From Taudactylus pleione (lineage: Eukaryota; Chordata; Amphibia; Anura; Myobatrachidae), in NCBI GenBank assembly GCA_031769625.1, contig JAUIMM010000178.1:26035501-26099500 (forward strand): 64,000 bases of DNA, written 5' to 3'. Positions within the stretch are counted from its first letter, which is position 1, and each line of letters begins with the position of its first letter. Below are positions 39,311 through 52,297 of this stretch, piece by piece. Under the pieces are notes generated by a model that saw only the letters and a program-made list of their open reading frames with translations, searched no databases and had not been told where the DNA came from. A program made the translations under genes and the position numbers.

Positions 39311-42300
39311 GCTTACACAAAAACAAACAAACAATACTTACCTTAAGCCCCGCTCCTGCGTGCCTCCAGTCCCCCTGGCTACTCAGAGTCCTCTGAACTA
39401 TGGGAGAGATGTCATGAAGTCTCTCCCATAGTGCCCGTGGGGGGAGCGGAACCGGAAGCCAGAACTCAAGAGTGAGCTCCAGCCTCCGGCTGCCACTGGC
39501 GCTGAGGGGAAGATGCAGGGCGCACGCTATTAACAAAATCTCAGTGGGCACCCGGCAAATGGAGCCTCCCTGCGGCGCTGGGATAAGGTGGGCCGGAGGC
39601 GGAACTGGTTCCATCTCCAAATAGAAGTGAAAGAATGCAGTTCTGCCCCATTCCATCCCACTTTAACCCCTGCATCTATCTATGCATCAGCTTTGCAATT
39701 TGTCTGCAATTTGCAATTTTTAAGTCTGCATACATAGTTTTTCACAGATGCAGTCTGACTTGCAATAGTGTAGTATTAGGGAGCTGGAGTAGATCTATGT
39801 GTGAGGGGCCGGGAGGAGGGTTTGGGGGAAGCAGGGACGGCATAGGGAACCTTTGCCTAGGCGCCTTAAAACCTTGCACCTGCCCTGGTTAGTAGATGTA
39901 ATTTGGTATCGTTTGGGTGCATTATGAGCAGGATTTATTTGTTCCTATTGCTGCCTTTTAAAATGTTGGCAGAGGTGCATGTACAAATATGTCTAAAAAG
40001 ATAAAAGCCTAAAGGCATGGGGATAATATCCATGTATGTCCCAAATCACTGCATGCGCCTGCAGGGGATTTACCAGTGTTGCTTAGCTTCTCTCCTGGGT
40101 ATGTCACAGCTATTAGAGGCATGAGCTGTCAATATTTGTTTTACAGTCATCTAAGATGCCTAAAGCTGTTCAGGCCTGATTTGTGGATTCTGCATGAAGC
40201 GCACTGACAGGAATAAAAGTAGAAATACTGCACTGAGAAATGTATGGTTTAGATGGAAGAGTAAATCATATGAATTTAAAAAGGATGTTTTCATAGATTA
40301 CTGTACACTGATGTATCTATAAGCTCCTGTTCTGTACGTAATTAAAATTACTAATTAAATTCACAGATGACTAAATCAATTTGTTTTTGTTGATGTACAG
40401 AGATTGAGATTATACAAATCAATTTGCAATTCAGGGTTGCTTTTATTTAAATAGTAGAAAAGCAATGAAGGCAATCAAGTGTAGTTTGTTGTGTGCTATA
40501 ATAAGACATCCTACTGTCCAATACCTGGGTAAATAGGAAATGTTTATGATCTTTCACTAATAGGATCATTATGGTGTATTTATGAGCTTTCGTCAGCTTA
40601 TTCATTTATACGCTTTGCAAATTAAATTATCCACACTTTTCCTAAAAGTGTTAAGATGTCTTACATGTAAAGTAAGAAGTCTCAGCTTTGTGGTAGAATT
40701 TGAGTGAAGTACAGTAAATCAATATAACACATTGTGACAAACTGCATGGGATGATGAGCTGAGCACAAATAGTCTGTATATGCTTTCCCTTTGCCTGGAC
40801 AGAAATAAATATATATATTACCTCTATGAAGAGTTGTACACATCTTTCTTACCTACTACAGGTGACGGGAAAAATAGGCAAGTCTCCTAGACATGGATCA
40901 CTACTGTCCCCCAGCGTACTTCATGAGTGAAGTGGGCAGACTGGTCAGCTTGATGGGATGTGATTCAGCCAGCATTGTGTCCTCATGGCCCCGCCCCCAT
41001 TTTACAGAGCAGGGAACTGCTGCTCACTATAGCAGTGGGCGGGCTCAAGATGACACAATTGCTGCACCTCATCCACAACATCTCCCTTCTGGCTATACCA
41101 TGCCCCCTCCAGACCTCCCATCTGCCTAACCCATCCAGGAGAGGGCAGCCGAACTATCGGCAACTATCTATTATGTTCCATCCATCCCTAACTGCTACAA
41201 GTTGTCATCATCATGGGACACTTGCACCAGCCTATATTATAGTTCAAAAGACACATCTGAAAACAAGCTCATATTAAGCCAACTCTGCTTAGCCCATACT
41301 CCCATCAACAAGCATTTACTAAACCTTGGCTATTTGATAACACCCAGTTACAGACCAGTTATGCCTAATCAGTCACTTGACTTAATGAGCAGGTCATAGA
41401 CTTGATTATTTCAGCAGGATAAAAACACAAAATGTTTCTTTAACCCTTCCAATGCTGCAACAATTTTAATGCTTTGCTTTTTGACTTGCAGGAATTTAAC
41501 ATTTGTGCATTTTCTCTTGACAGACACAATATATATTTCATAGCTTGCAATTCCCAAACATTTGCATGTGTCATAACTGTCTTCCATAAATGCAGACAAT
41601 TTGCTGATAGACAATACTCCAACAACATTTGCTTTTGGCAAACTTTGCATCTACCATATGCAGGCAACTTTTCTGTTCAAACACCACTTCATAACAGACT
41701 TCTCTTCACACACCACCTTGATGAGCATTCCACCATGCAGGTGCAGTAAGCGTCCATATTTCCAATTAGTTTGCTGTAGTCCATCTTTTCTGTGCAGATC
41801 GAATTGCCCACATTCTCCACCATATTGTAATATTGTGGGCTAATTAGCTTAGTAATGCGTCAGTGGTGCAGTGTTAGATGCTTGAATCAGGGTCCACACA
41901 TTTCTTTTATTTATGACCTGAAAAGCTAAGTGCTTTACTGTCATCATAGAAGGAAAAATAACAAACTCACTTCTTTGCCCCTGACTAGTCTTGGGCAGCT
42001 AGTCTGCAAACAAAGTCCAAGTCTTTCAATTTCACACTCTGCTTCCTGCAGAGTAACACTGGGATAGTTACAGGCCTGATCTTTAGCTGTCTGGCTGCCC
42101 CAGCCTCACAGTTGCATTCTCAACAAAGTATTTTATAGGTTTAGGGTTCTCCCTACCTCCTGTAAGTCTGAACTCCAGCTTCCTAGACACCAGTGGCTTC
42201 CCAGCACAAACTGGTCTCCAATACAGTTCCACCTGGACTGTCTGACTGCTTCAGCTCCACCTGGGCTCTGTGCAAAGGGCAGTCATTAGGTGAGCTCACT

Positions 42301-42429
42301 TTCTTCCCTGTGTGGACGGATCCCTCCAGCCCCACACAGAATCCAAGGCTCACTATCGTCATCTCTGGTGATCCTGTCACACATATGCACACATCGAAAA
42401 TTATATCGAAAATTGTCGACATCTGATTT
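39311..42429. other. No recognised feature
   Basis: About 3.1 kb of mixed sequence. Short frames lack coding signature or recognisable motifs. No MITE ends with target duplication were found. Confidence 0.4.
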
Positions 42430-42625
42430 ATATGTTTTTTAGGGTTAGGGTTAGGCACTTACCCCAACAGTTAGGGCTAGGCACCAGGAAGGAGGGTTAG
42501 GCACTTACCGGAGGGTTAGGCACTAGAAGGGATGGTTAGGGTCAAGCATCTACCCCGACAGTTAGGGTTAGGCACCAGGAGGGAGGGTTAGGGTTAGGCA
42601 CCAAGGGGAGGGTTAGGGTGAAGAT
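42430..42625. repeat. TTAGGG-bearing minisatellite
   Basis: Units of ggttagggttaggcacc followed by a variable agg-rich or tacccc stretch. It is the reverse-orientation relative of 723-965. Flanking DNA to about 42780 has repeated tgttgacc motifs that may belong to the same parent repeat. Confidence 0.75.
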
Positions 42626-42780
42626 TAGAGTTAGAAAAAGAAAACACGTGTCGACCATTTTCATGTTGACCTTTTGACCCTGTTGACTATTTGTACCTGT
42701 TGACCTTTAGTGTGTCATCCTTTTGTCCCTGTTGACCTATTGCCTGTCTAACATCTGGTGTCTATCTAGACATTGTCTAC

Positions 42781-43761
42781 CTCTTTACTGTAGATCTTTC
42801 AATCCATAACCGCCATGAGCATCCCAATATAAGGAGTAGAGAAGAAGCTGGGCAGGAGAAGAAGGGAGAATGCAGTGTGCAGGGACATGTATCTGGTAAG
42901 AGACAGACAGATTACCCTTCCAACATCTCACAACAGGGCTTGCTGTGACTTGTAGTTCATCAGAAAAACACCCCACCATTGTATTTTTCAACACACTAAT
43001 TATGCCACACCAGGTATGTGGGATGAGGCTGACCACTATTGCTTCATCGTGTAGCTGTTTTGTTTATTGAGATTGGGTCTGCTTTTTTTTCTTCATGGGC
43101 ATGATTATCTTAGTGAGTTCAGTGCCTTTCTAAACAGACAAGGGATGGTCTACATTATGGCCAGGGGACCCCATGTTGTATCCCTGCACCCTTCACAGCT
43201 ATTGACCCATCATTTGATAGGTGCTGTGCTACCTCCATGCATCTCTGCATTACCCTGGGGTTTGTCTTCTTCCAGACTGTTACTGCTTGACCCTAGGCGG
43301 TTGACTATATACTTCTCTGGGTCATCATTGTCTTCGGCTTTATAGACCAGTATCTCCCAGATGTCTGCCACAGTTTGACTTCTAACCCATGCCAGATTCT
43401 GCAGACCTTCTGTACTCTCCAGCTGGCCTGTAATAAATCCACAACCTCTCTCCTCACTTCCTTGATATAGCACCTCCAACCAGCTTTATCTCAGCAAGAT
43501 CTGGACTCTGATCCCCAAGATTATCCCCCCTCTCTATCTTCCCCTCATTCCTACTGGACAGTCCTGTTCTTCACCATTCCTCCAACATCAAGAGCGGCAT
43601 AATGAAATTCTCACATACATTGAATCGCTCTTGACCAAGCAGAATATACCGGACACTGTCAGAAGGGAGGTGGTGACTATCCAGGGAGACCTCTTCCAAT
43701 GTTCTGTCTGCTTTACAATCCTGGAAGAAGGGAAAGTGACCTCTGATGCCCTTCTGCAAAC
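42781..43761. other. No recognised feature
   Basis: No supported gene. It may be part of the decayed L1-like copy that becomes recognisable after 44184, but I cannot show this. Confidence 0.35.
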
Positions 43762-43764
43762 TTA

Positions 43765-44180
43765 TACACCTTTTCCACCAAAATCCCAGGATTTTGAACA
43801 CTAGTTGAACCAGGGTTGGGCCCGGATTCAGACACTGTTTCCACTGCACTTCGACCAGGGTTATTCCCGGGTCAACCCTGTAACACCCTATAGTTGTCAT
43901 TAAAAATGTACTTTTCTGAGGCACACAAAGATGAGGTCACAAAAGGGCCTCAGAAACTCCAACCACCATCTAGAAATGTTACCCGGGTCGCCTAACCCGG
44001 GTAGGGTCCATTTCCACTACCATGTAACCCGGATTCTACATGTGTTCAACTCTGGTTGAGACCTGATATGATTGCTGGGTAAATTGACCCGGGTTATTAT
44101 TTGGGGAGCCGTTTCCACTGCAGCCTGATCCAGGTAGACCTGGCAATAACCCAGGTTTTTTGGGCAGTGGAAAAGGGGTA
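43765..44180. mobile_element. MITE with 3-bp TTA duplication
   Basis: Inverted ends tacaccttttccac and gtggaaaaggggta, flanked by TTA at 43762-43764 and 44181-44183. The interior repeats cccgggt and ccagggtt motifs on both strands. Three-base TTA duplication suggests PIF/Harbinger. Confidence 0.65.
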
Positions 44181-44183
44181 TTA

Positions 44184-44780
44184 AGATATTTATTCCCTAA
44201 AATCCAGGATGAACAACCTGGACAACAGTGGGAGGGATAACAACACCCAACTTTGAGGGCATCTAGAAAACATCCCTCCAACTGGGCTGGTGGATGCTCT
44301 GACAAAGATTCTTAACAAAATTTTGGGCCATGACCCAAGTGACATGATAGGGCCCAGGGCCCTGTGTGCCCTGTCAAAGACTAAGTCCTCCCCACAGATA
44401 AATCTTGTGACATTATCTACAGGCCCCACTACTTCTCTCAGAAAGAGGAGATAATGCTTAAGGTCCACCATCTTTCAAGATCTCTCTTGGCACACACTAC
44501 AATAAAAAGCCCTGAAACCACTCATAGATGAAATCAGCAAGCAAAAAAATAAATTTCGCTGGGGCTTCTTATTTAGCCTCCAAGTTATGCTTAATGAAAA
44601 GGTATCTTCGCTTCATAATTTGGCTTATCTCAATTCCTTCTGTTAATATCTACATCTATGAAAAGTTGACGAGGGACCCCGTGTTAGCTGGATTTGCCTC
44701 ATCATATGCTGGATTCCAACTCCTGGAAGAAGGTTCACAGGTCCAAGAGAGAAGGCAGAAGGTCCATAAGTCTCTATAAG
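44184..44780 (+). pseudogene. L1-like LINE ORF1 fragment
   Basis: Across several frames the translation reads MNNLDNSG, LTKILNKILG, CDIIYRPHYFSQKEEIM, IFQDLSWHTLQ and KALKPLIDEIS then FRWGFLFSLQ. This matches the RNA-binding and C-terminal parts of vertebrate L1 ORF1 (RRNNLRIRG, RDIICRFHY..KE, FQDLS..T, YRWGFPF). Frameshifts and stops show it is old. The MITE at 43765 lies just upstream. Confidence 0.65.
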
Positions 44781-45896
44781 TCTGAGGATACTTGACTTCT
44801 CTCAGGACACTTTTCGTAAGGAGAATATTCCAGGGCTACTATAGCATTGTCTAATAATTTCAACAGAAAATTGATGGAGTTCTTGTCTATCTGGTAGTCC
44901 CTATTGTATCATTCTGATTGCTACTTTACCACCCACTTTCCATTTCTGGTTTCACTGCTTGAGTAATGGTGACGTGGAAAATCATAAGGTGTTGTGATTC
45001 CATGTTTCAAATGGCTTCCGGTAACAGAGGTCAATGGTCATAGGTTAGACAAGGGTAGAATTTATTTTGTTTACTTGTAAAATTTTCCTGAGGAGTTGGG
45101 GACTCCTCCAATAAAAGGGACCCCCTCTCCAAGGCACCCGTAATTTTAGGTACCAGGACAGGCTGGCAAGTCCGGGGATGGTTAGTCTTTTGGGGGGGGG
45201 CCTCAGATCATTTTTTTTTTTTATAATTAACCCTACTTAAACAAGTAAAAAAAAATGATTTGTGTATGTTCTCACCTAAACTCGCAGCTCAGGAGGTGAG
45301 TGCTTAAAACTTCTTTTTCACAGTGAGTTTGCCACAATCTCACATGAGATTGGAAATTCGAATCTTAGTAAATTTGTGAGTTTCATATTTTTCATCAGTC
45401 TTAGGCAAATAGTTTTCTATAAACAAAAAGGGTTAAAAAAAAGGAACAGTCACTTACATGAATCTGTTTTGTGGCATTCACAAGAAGATTGGTTCAATTC
45501 TGCATGCCAGATGGGTTTCCAAGAATTGTACACACTGTAGAGTTTTGCATGGCATTATATGCCTCCTGGGCTATCACATAGCTCCCCCTTTCTGCTGGCT
45601 CACTGTCTTGTGAAGAGGCTAATTAGGTTTTATGGCCTCTTTGTCCTGGTATAGAGTCAGGGTCTGAGGTTTCACAGATTTGCAAAAAATTTGAGGAATA
45701 GATTAACATGTCATGTGAACATTGACATATTTGTAACAAGAGTCTCCGTACAAAACTTTGACCTCCCATGAACCGTTATCTGTGGCCTGATTCATGAGCA
45801 TCTCCTTGCATATGGCACTTTTTTAGACAAATTAGTAACCATGCAGCTGGACCTTACACATAATAATTCACATGCAGGTCACTATGCTTATTAATT
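44781..45896. other. No recognised feature
   Basis: AT-rich stretch with homopolymer runs near 45187-45235. No gene seen. Confidence 0.4.
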
Positions 45897-45912
45897 GAAA
45901 GAAATACACTTT

Positions 45913-46817
45913 TTTTTTTTAAAGATCTGTTTATTTTGAATTTTCAAAAATCAAGTGACAGAAAAAAATAGAAAATGTTACAGGCAGATATCAATAACAG
46001 TAAATCACAATGGATCTCTGGATCAAAACACATAGATAACTGAAAAAAATACAAATATTAGAAAAAAAAGAGGGGAGGTGGAGGAAAAAAGAAAGAAAGG
46101 CAACGTTGCTGTAGAATCAATGGAGAGGATATGTGGTCAATATCAGGGTGATGTACAGAGCATGTCCCCTGAGCATACATACTATATATAGGAACATACA
46201 GGTTTACAATTAATCAAAAGGAAATTCAATACATAAGAATTTCCGTATCATTCGATAACTGTCTTTGAGACTACCTCATGGTATTTACTAACACCTTCAA
46301 AATTTGAGCTTGTGTAGGGGAGTCGAGTGATTCAATATATGCGCCCCATTTTTTATAAAAGGATGTAACTTCTGCTTCCAGCGCAGGGTAAACTGCTTGT
46401 CTATCATAATACAGGGTCTGGAGCATAATAGACTTTACCGTTCCCAAAAAGGGAGGGGAAGGGGAGGTCCAAGCACATAAAGTGACTTTTTTTTAGCTAT
46501 GGTGACAATGACAGTCAGTAATGGCACTATGCGAGATTTATCAGGGCCCAAATCCCAGTTTGTGAAATTAACACATAATAAGGCCAGCAGAGCACTATAA
46601 AGTTTTAGGTGAAAAATAGAGTTAATAAAGATCATTACCTTACCCCAGAACTTTGTGATCTTAGGGCATGTCCAGAAATTATGAAATGATGATAAAATGT
46701 AGCATTCGGGCGCCTACATTTTAAGCAATCACCCGTCTCCCCTTGCACCATAAAGCTCCTGCGAGGCTGCGAGATATATGCTCTATTAATAGTTTTGATG
46801 TGAACCTCTTGTAGCCA
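45913..46817 (-). mobile_element. 5-prime truncated L1-like LINE insertion
   Basis: A 16-bp target duplication GAAAGAAATACACTTT lies at 45897-45912 and 46818-46833. On the minus strand the insert ends in an A-run (T-run at 45909-45920). The minus-strand translation near the 5-prime end reads GDCLKCRRPNATFYH and, one frame over, WTCPKITKFWGKV, the cysteine motif and end of L1/Tx1-type ORF2. About 0.9 kb long with a frameshift, so it was truncated at insertion or soon decayed. Confidence 0.88.
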
Positions 46818-46833
46818 GAAAGAAATACACTTT

Positions 46834-47800
46834 AATAAACACAAAGAGTGACACATGGTCTAATATCTCATGATTGATCTATAACATACTCATGACACCT
46901 GCACCTGTGGATAAAACATTTAGAAACTGAACACAAATCCTTACCTGCAACTGGCAGAGGTGAGATCAGCATTACATAATGCCGACTGATAAAATTAAAT
47001 TGTCTATGTGACGTTGCAGGTATTACTTCTAATCAATGGGGAAATAAACCTTATTGAATGTTAGCTAGAGACCCTTGAGATCTATACTTTTATTCACTCT
47101 ATTAAAGATTAGAAAGGTGTTACACATTTTCCAACCCATCGTATTGCCAGTGCATTTTGCCACTATTATATAAAGCTATGTAATATAGATGAATGTTGCC
47201 CCCAAACTGGAACTCCCACCCTCTCTGTTGAGATGGCTAATTATCTTTCCTTGATTAACTTGATTAACTTCCAGAAACTCTCTCCCTCAGGGAAGGTGGT
47301 GCGATGGTGTGGCTTGCAGGGTACTCATGGACGGCGGGTGAGATGGCAGAGATCTCGGCCATGGTGGCTGGCAGCACTGGCTGATGTAATGGTGGCCGGG
47401 AATCTGGGGTAGTTTGGTGTGTGTTCCATATGACTGATGTTCCTGTGTGTCTGCATGGTGGATGCCGCCATGTTGGAGACCATCAGCTGACTACCAGTAA
47501 TCCAATGGTCAGGCGGAGGGAGTTCTTGGGCCAATCATTGTGCTGCTATGCCTATAAAACCAGTCTGGCCCAGAGGGGAATTGCTAGTGCAACAAGTCAC
47601 TACTCCTGTAAGCTGCTTCTTACTGTGCTCCCTGCTGCGGTTGTTGGTTAGATCCTAGTGCCCTGTGGAATCCCTTATTGGCATCGTGCTCTGCTAGTAC
47701 ATCCTTTGCCAGTATTGTTGATCCTATTGTTTACCCCTGCTTACCATGTTCCGTCATCCATTCCGCTCACATATCAGGATATCTCCCCACTACTCCAAGT
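46834..47800. other. Unassigned; promoter-like CCAAT/TATA at 47531-47559
   Basis: CCAAT at 47531-47535 and TATAAAA at 47553-47559 are spaced as in a small promoter or LTR. A gccgccatgttgg YY1-like motif lies at about 47464. No LTR ends could be confirmed and no gene follows. Confidence 0.3.
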
Positions 47801-47992
47801 GGTAAATTTACTAAAGTGAGAGTTTTAGAAGTGAGTTTTAGAAGAGATGTAGCCAATAGAAACCAATCAGATTCTACTTAACATTTAACTAGCACCTTCT
47901 AGAAGATAATATCTAGAATCTGATTGGTTGCTATAGGCAACATCACTTTTGAAACTCATTTCTAAATACTCTCACTTTAGTAGATTTACCCC
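47801..47992. mobile_element. Foldback MITE (ggtaaatttactaaagtgag ends)
   Basis: ggtaaatttactaaagtgagagt at the left pairs with actctcactttagtagatttacc at the right. The interior also pairs (aaccaatcagattct with agaatctgattggtt). 192 bp, class uncertain. Confidence 0.8.
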
Positions 47993-49306
47993 TCAATACC
48001 CACACGGAGATGGGAACACCATATAGGAAAATTATCACTGTTTACCTGATAATATCTGATCCAATAGTATTAACTTTTGCTCATGTAAAGATAACACATT
48101 GCAATCCACATATGACACAATGATATGTTAATAAAGTCAAATTACCTTATCTGAAAAATCAAATTGACATTGTAAGTGTGGGGAGCGAAAGCCCTCAATA
48201 TGGTTTTACATAATATCTCTGTTAAAAGACAACAATTTCCAAGTATTCAGAGGTTGCACTCTTCCCCTTAACATTCAGTTTACCATTTTAATGTTCTATT
48301 TAGAGACTTAATCCTGATTAGCGTAGAGGTGATGAGGTTGATATTCCACATCATTAAAAAACATCGCTCATTACCAGATTGTGATAATAATGAGTATATC
48401 TTAATGCAATATCACATTATCTTAGACAATCTCTATCTTATTTCTGCTGCACTGATTGCTAATTTATTAATTTCCTTCAAAGAAGACAGACTAAGGAGTG
48501 TTCAAGCCCATGCTATATTTAGTACAGAGCCATGCTTAGCATTTACATGTTCTTTAACCACTTCCCATCTGGGCCACTGTATAAAAATATAACCATGAGT
48601 AATGTCCAGTGTTTTACACCCAGCATTCATAAAACACTGCTGTGAAACCAGGCTGTCACTGAAAGCCTATTGATCTAGCACATTGATCACAGCCAAAACT
48701 AGGGGTGTGTAACTGGTGACGTCGTTCAGGGTGCACAGCACAGAGGGGGGTGACTCCTTTTCTACCCTGTTGGCACCTATTTGGCTTGCAGGATGCCTTA
48801 CTCTGCAGCATGAAGAACCAAGTAGTGCCACTTAAGGACTTGCCCAACACTCAGATTCCTGGTCCAGGCCTCCTCTTCATGATGTCATATGTAAAGTTGG
48901 GAGGGGGTGGAGAAGTTGGTCCAGGGCTTAATAAAGCCCTCCTGCCGCACTGACTATGGCCAGGTACCATGAAATCTAGTTTTGTGTAAAATAATGTGTA
49001 TAATGCAGTGCTTAATCTGAGTCGCTGCTTTTTTGTTGGGTTTGCCTTGGAATCACACTGACAATTGTGTTACAGAATGTTTGTGAATAAATGTATGTTA
49101 TAGAGGGAGAACTAAGGGATATGTGCCTTTCCCACTTCACCCTTGTCATATATTATCTTGAACGTTCTCATTGTCACATTAAACAAAAATTACTCCTCCC
49201 ATCCCCTGGTTCCTATATACTGCATTGCTCCTTACTGGCTACAGCCAGCAGCAGCGATTTTAAGTAGCAAACTTGTCGCTCAATTGTCAATTCAAATTAG
49301 GCTCAT

Positions 49307-49310
<4 letters not shown>
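47993..49310. other. No recognised feature
   Basis: No supported gene. ttaaccacttcccatctgg at about 48555 resembles the end of the TTAA element at 11002, but a partner was not found. Confidence 0.35.
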
Positions 49311-49353
<43 letters not shown>

Positions 49354-49380
49354 ATACATACACACACACACACACACACG
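49311..49380. repeat. (TA)n(CA)n microsatellite
   Basis: TA dinucleotides followed by CA dinucleotides. Confidence 0.97.
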
Positions 49381-50243
49381 CCAAATTATTAAAACCACCT
49401 GCCTTATATTGTGTGCTGCTCCCTACTATACTACCTAGGTATAATTATTTCTTAAAAAGGAAAAATATTCTGTATTGGAGCCCTTATACAGTAATATATC
49501 AAGATATAACTTTTGTTAGTATGATTAAAAACTTCAAATTATACAAATAAATTAGTAAATCTAATGGTGATAAAACCAATAGCCTGTTAAAAGACAATTC
49601 AATAGGCTACTGTCAGTTTCCTTAAAATATATTGTTTGTGTCTGATATATTGTTTGACTTAGTTGAGGACTACAGTAAGTTATACATATCCTGTAAATGT
49701 CAGTGGTGCTGTCAGAATGAAATTACTCCTTGACGATTATGTCACTAGCTCATATGGTCTGAGATTCCTTGTGTTAATCAATAATTCATCATATACAGTA
49801 CATCCTGTGTTACTACACCTCACAGTCAGATATGGCTTATTGTCAAATGTGATAACTCTGGCAAATTTAGTAGCTAAGATTCTCACTTTGGGTTTTAGTG
49901 CATCTATCTGTAATTGGATTGCGATTTCTTGACAGATAGACCACAATGTATTGTTAGGGATCTTAATGAATGCTCCTCACGGATGTGTTCAGAGTCCTAC
50001 TTTGTTCTTGTTGTTCACTTATGATTATGTTCCTGCTTTTGGGTGACACAGGGTCATTACTTTTGCTGATGATACTACTGTTGTAGGTCTAATTATTAAC
50101 AATGATGAGCCAGCATATAGAGGTGAATGTGAAAGATTGGTCAGTGGAGTAAAAAAAATATCGACTTATCAATGTTAAAAACAACTAAGGAATGTATTAT
50201 TTATTTTAGAACGAGCAAAAGTTTTGACTTGTACCATTATGTA

Positions 50244-51789
50244 CAGTGGTGCTTGAAAGTTTGTGAACCCGTAAGAGTTTTTTATATTTCTTCTGAAATT
50301 TGGCCTAAAACTACCTCAGATTTTCACACAAGTCCTAAAAGTAGATAAAGAGAAACAAATCAAACAAATGAGACAAAAAACTTAGACGTGCTAATTTTTT
50401 TATTGAGAGAAATGATCCAATATCACATATCTGTCAGTGGCAAAAGTATGTGAACCTTTGCTTTCAGTATCTGGTATGACCTCCTTGTGCAGCAATAACT
50501 GCTTGTAAACGTTTCTGGTAATTGTCAATTAGCCCTAAACATCGGCTTGGAGGAATTTTACCCCATTCCTCCGTACAAAACAACTTCAACTCTGTTGTTT
50601 TGGTGGGGTTCCTCCCATAAACTGCTCGCTTCAGGTCCTTCCACAACATTTCGATTGGATTAAGGTCAGGACTTTGACTTGGCCACTCCAAAACTTTAGA
50701 TTCATTTTTCTCGAATTAATTGTTTGCTTTGGGTCGTTGTCTTGCTGCATGACCCACGTTCTCTTGAGATGCAGTTCTGACATTTTCCTTTAGAATATTC
50801 TGGTATAATTCAGAATTCATTGTCCCATCAATGATGGCAAGTTGTCCTGGGACAGATGCCACAAAACAGGCCCAAACCATGATACCACCACCACAGATGG
50901 TATGATACCACCAGATAACAGATTTATGAGGTTTTTATGCTGGAATGCAGTGTTTTCCTTTCTCCAAACATAAAGCTTCTCATTTAAACCAAAAAGCTCT
51001 ATTTTGGACACATCTGTCCATAAAACATTGTTCCAGTAGTCTTCTGGCTTTTCCATATGATCTTTAGCAAATTGCAGACGGGCATCAATGTTCTTTTTGG
51101 AGAGCAGCGGCTTTCTCCTTGCAATCCTGCCATGCACACCATTGTTGTTCAGTGTCCTCCTGATGGTGGACTCATGAACATTAACATTAGCTAATGTGAG
51201 AAATGCCTTTAGTTGCTTAGAGGTTACCTTGGGTTCCTATGTGTGCTTGCGAACTATTAGACGCCTTGCTCTTGGCATGATCTTTGTTGGTCGACCACTC
51301 CTAGGGAGGGTAATAATGGTCTGGAATTTCCTCCATCTGTCTGACTGTTGACTAGTGGAGTCCAAACTCTTTAGAGATGGTTTTGTAACCTTTTCCAGCC
51401 TGATGAGCATCAACAGACCTTTCTTCAAAGGTCTTCAGAAAACTCCTTTGTTCGTGGCATGATACACTTCCACAAACATGAGTTGTGAACATCAGACTTT
51501 GATTGATCTCTGTTTTAAAAAGATAGATTGTCATCCCATAGATTGAAAGTACCTGGCTCTAATTTCACCTTCAAAATATCTGCTAAGCCTAAAGGTTCAC
51601 ATACTTTTGTCACTGACAGATATGTGATAATGGATATTTTTCCTCACGTCTAATTTTTTGTCCCATTGTTTGATTTGGTTCTCTTTATTTACTTTTGGAA
51701 CTTGTGTGAAAATCTGAGGTAGTTTTAGGCCAAATTTCAGCAGAAATATAGAAAATTCTGAAGGGATCATAAACTTTGAAGTACCACTG
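50244..51789 (-). mobile_element. Tc1-like transposon
   Basis: A 1546-bp element flanked by TA, with ends CAGTGGTGCTTGAAAGTTTG and the matching caaactttgaagtaccactg-type end. Inverted sequence extends about 200 bp inward (ttggcctaaaactacctcagatttt near both ends). It interrupts a LINE frame at a TA and carries a decayed transposase on the minus strand. Confidence 0.93.
50464..51534 (-). pseudogene. Tc1-like transposase pseudogene
   Basis: On the minus strand, frames in order give an N-terminal helix-turn-helix (RSVDAHQAGKGYKTISKEF), a GRP-type motif (PRSGRPTKI), ARLQFAKDHMEKPEDYW, WTDVSKIELFG (first catalytic Asp), and the C-terminal SPDLNPIEMLWKDLKRAV (third acidic residue). At least three frameshifts separate these pieces and the middle catalytic segment is damaged, so the element is not autonomous. 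Confidence 0.88.
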
Positions 51790-51828
51790 TATATATAGAA
51801 TGGAGGTGGAAAGGGTGAGCAGTCTTAA

Positions 51829-52297
51829 GCTGGGTACACATTAGATGATTTGTACCCATCACGACATCACCGCATACACAATTGCCATTGCCGGGTTTAA
51901 TGGGTGGAGGGACGTATCCAATGGGGGGAGGGATATGCATTCTGCAGCAAGGCATTGTTAGCAACCCCTGCAGTAGGGCTGATGGGCGATGTCACTAGCA
52001 ACCCACGGGAGTGCGCATATCATGGGTACACAGTAGACCAGTGATTCCCAACCTCGGTCCTCAAGGAACACTAACAATCCTGGTTTTGGTGATATCCATG
52101 CTAAAGCACAGACGGTTTAATCAAAATAACTGAGGTACTAATTAAGTTGCCTGTGCTCAAGTATGGCTATCCTTAAAACCTGGACTGTTAATGTGCCTTG
52201 AGGACCATGGTTGGGAACCTCTGCACTAGACGAAGTACCCAATATGTTGCTCCGATCTGCGTGATCGGATGACATATCGTTTAATGTGTACCCAGCA
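51829..52297. mobile_element. TTAA-flanked MITE, itself hit by a hAT MITE
   Basis: Ends gctgggtacacatta and taatgtgtacccagca, flanked by TTAA at 51825-51828 and 52298-52301. The flanking LINE frame (SSL-K-LLGV) is restored exactly when one TTAA is kept, confirming a 4-bp TTAA duplication. That points to piggyBac-type mobilisation. The body is AT/GC mixed with cgatgtc and gatcggatgac motifs near the ends. Confidence 0.82.
52039..52223. mobile_element. hAT MITE nested in the TTAA MITE (185 bp)
   Basis: Inverted ends cagtgattcccaacctcggtc and gaccatggttgggaacctctg. Flanking 8-mers cagtagac (52031-52038) and cactagac (52224-52231) match at 7 of 8. A degenerate relative is at 7660-7800. Confidence 0.85.

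Noticed and set aside
39165..39656. A 163-residue minus-strand frame with HYYRGHYY repeats
   Set aside because: It is the minisatellite at 38780-39310 read in reverse.
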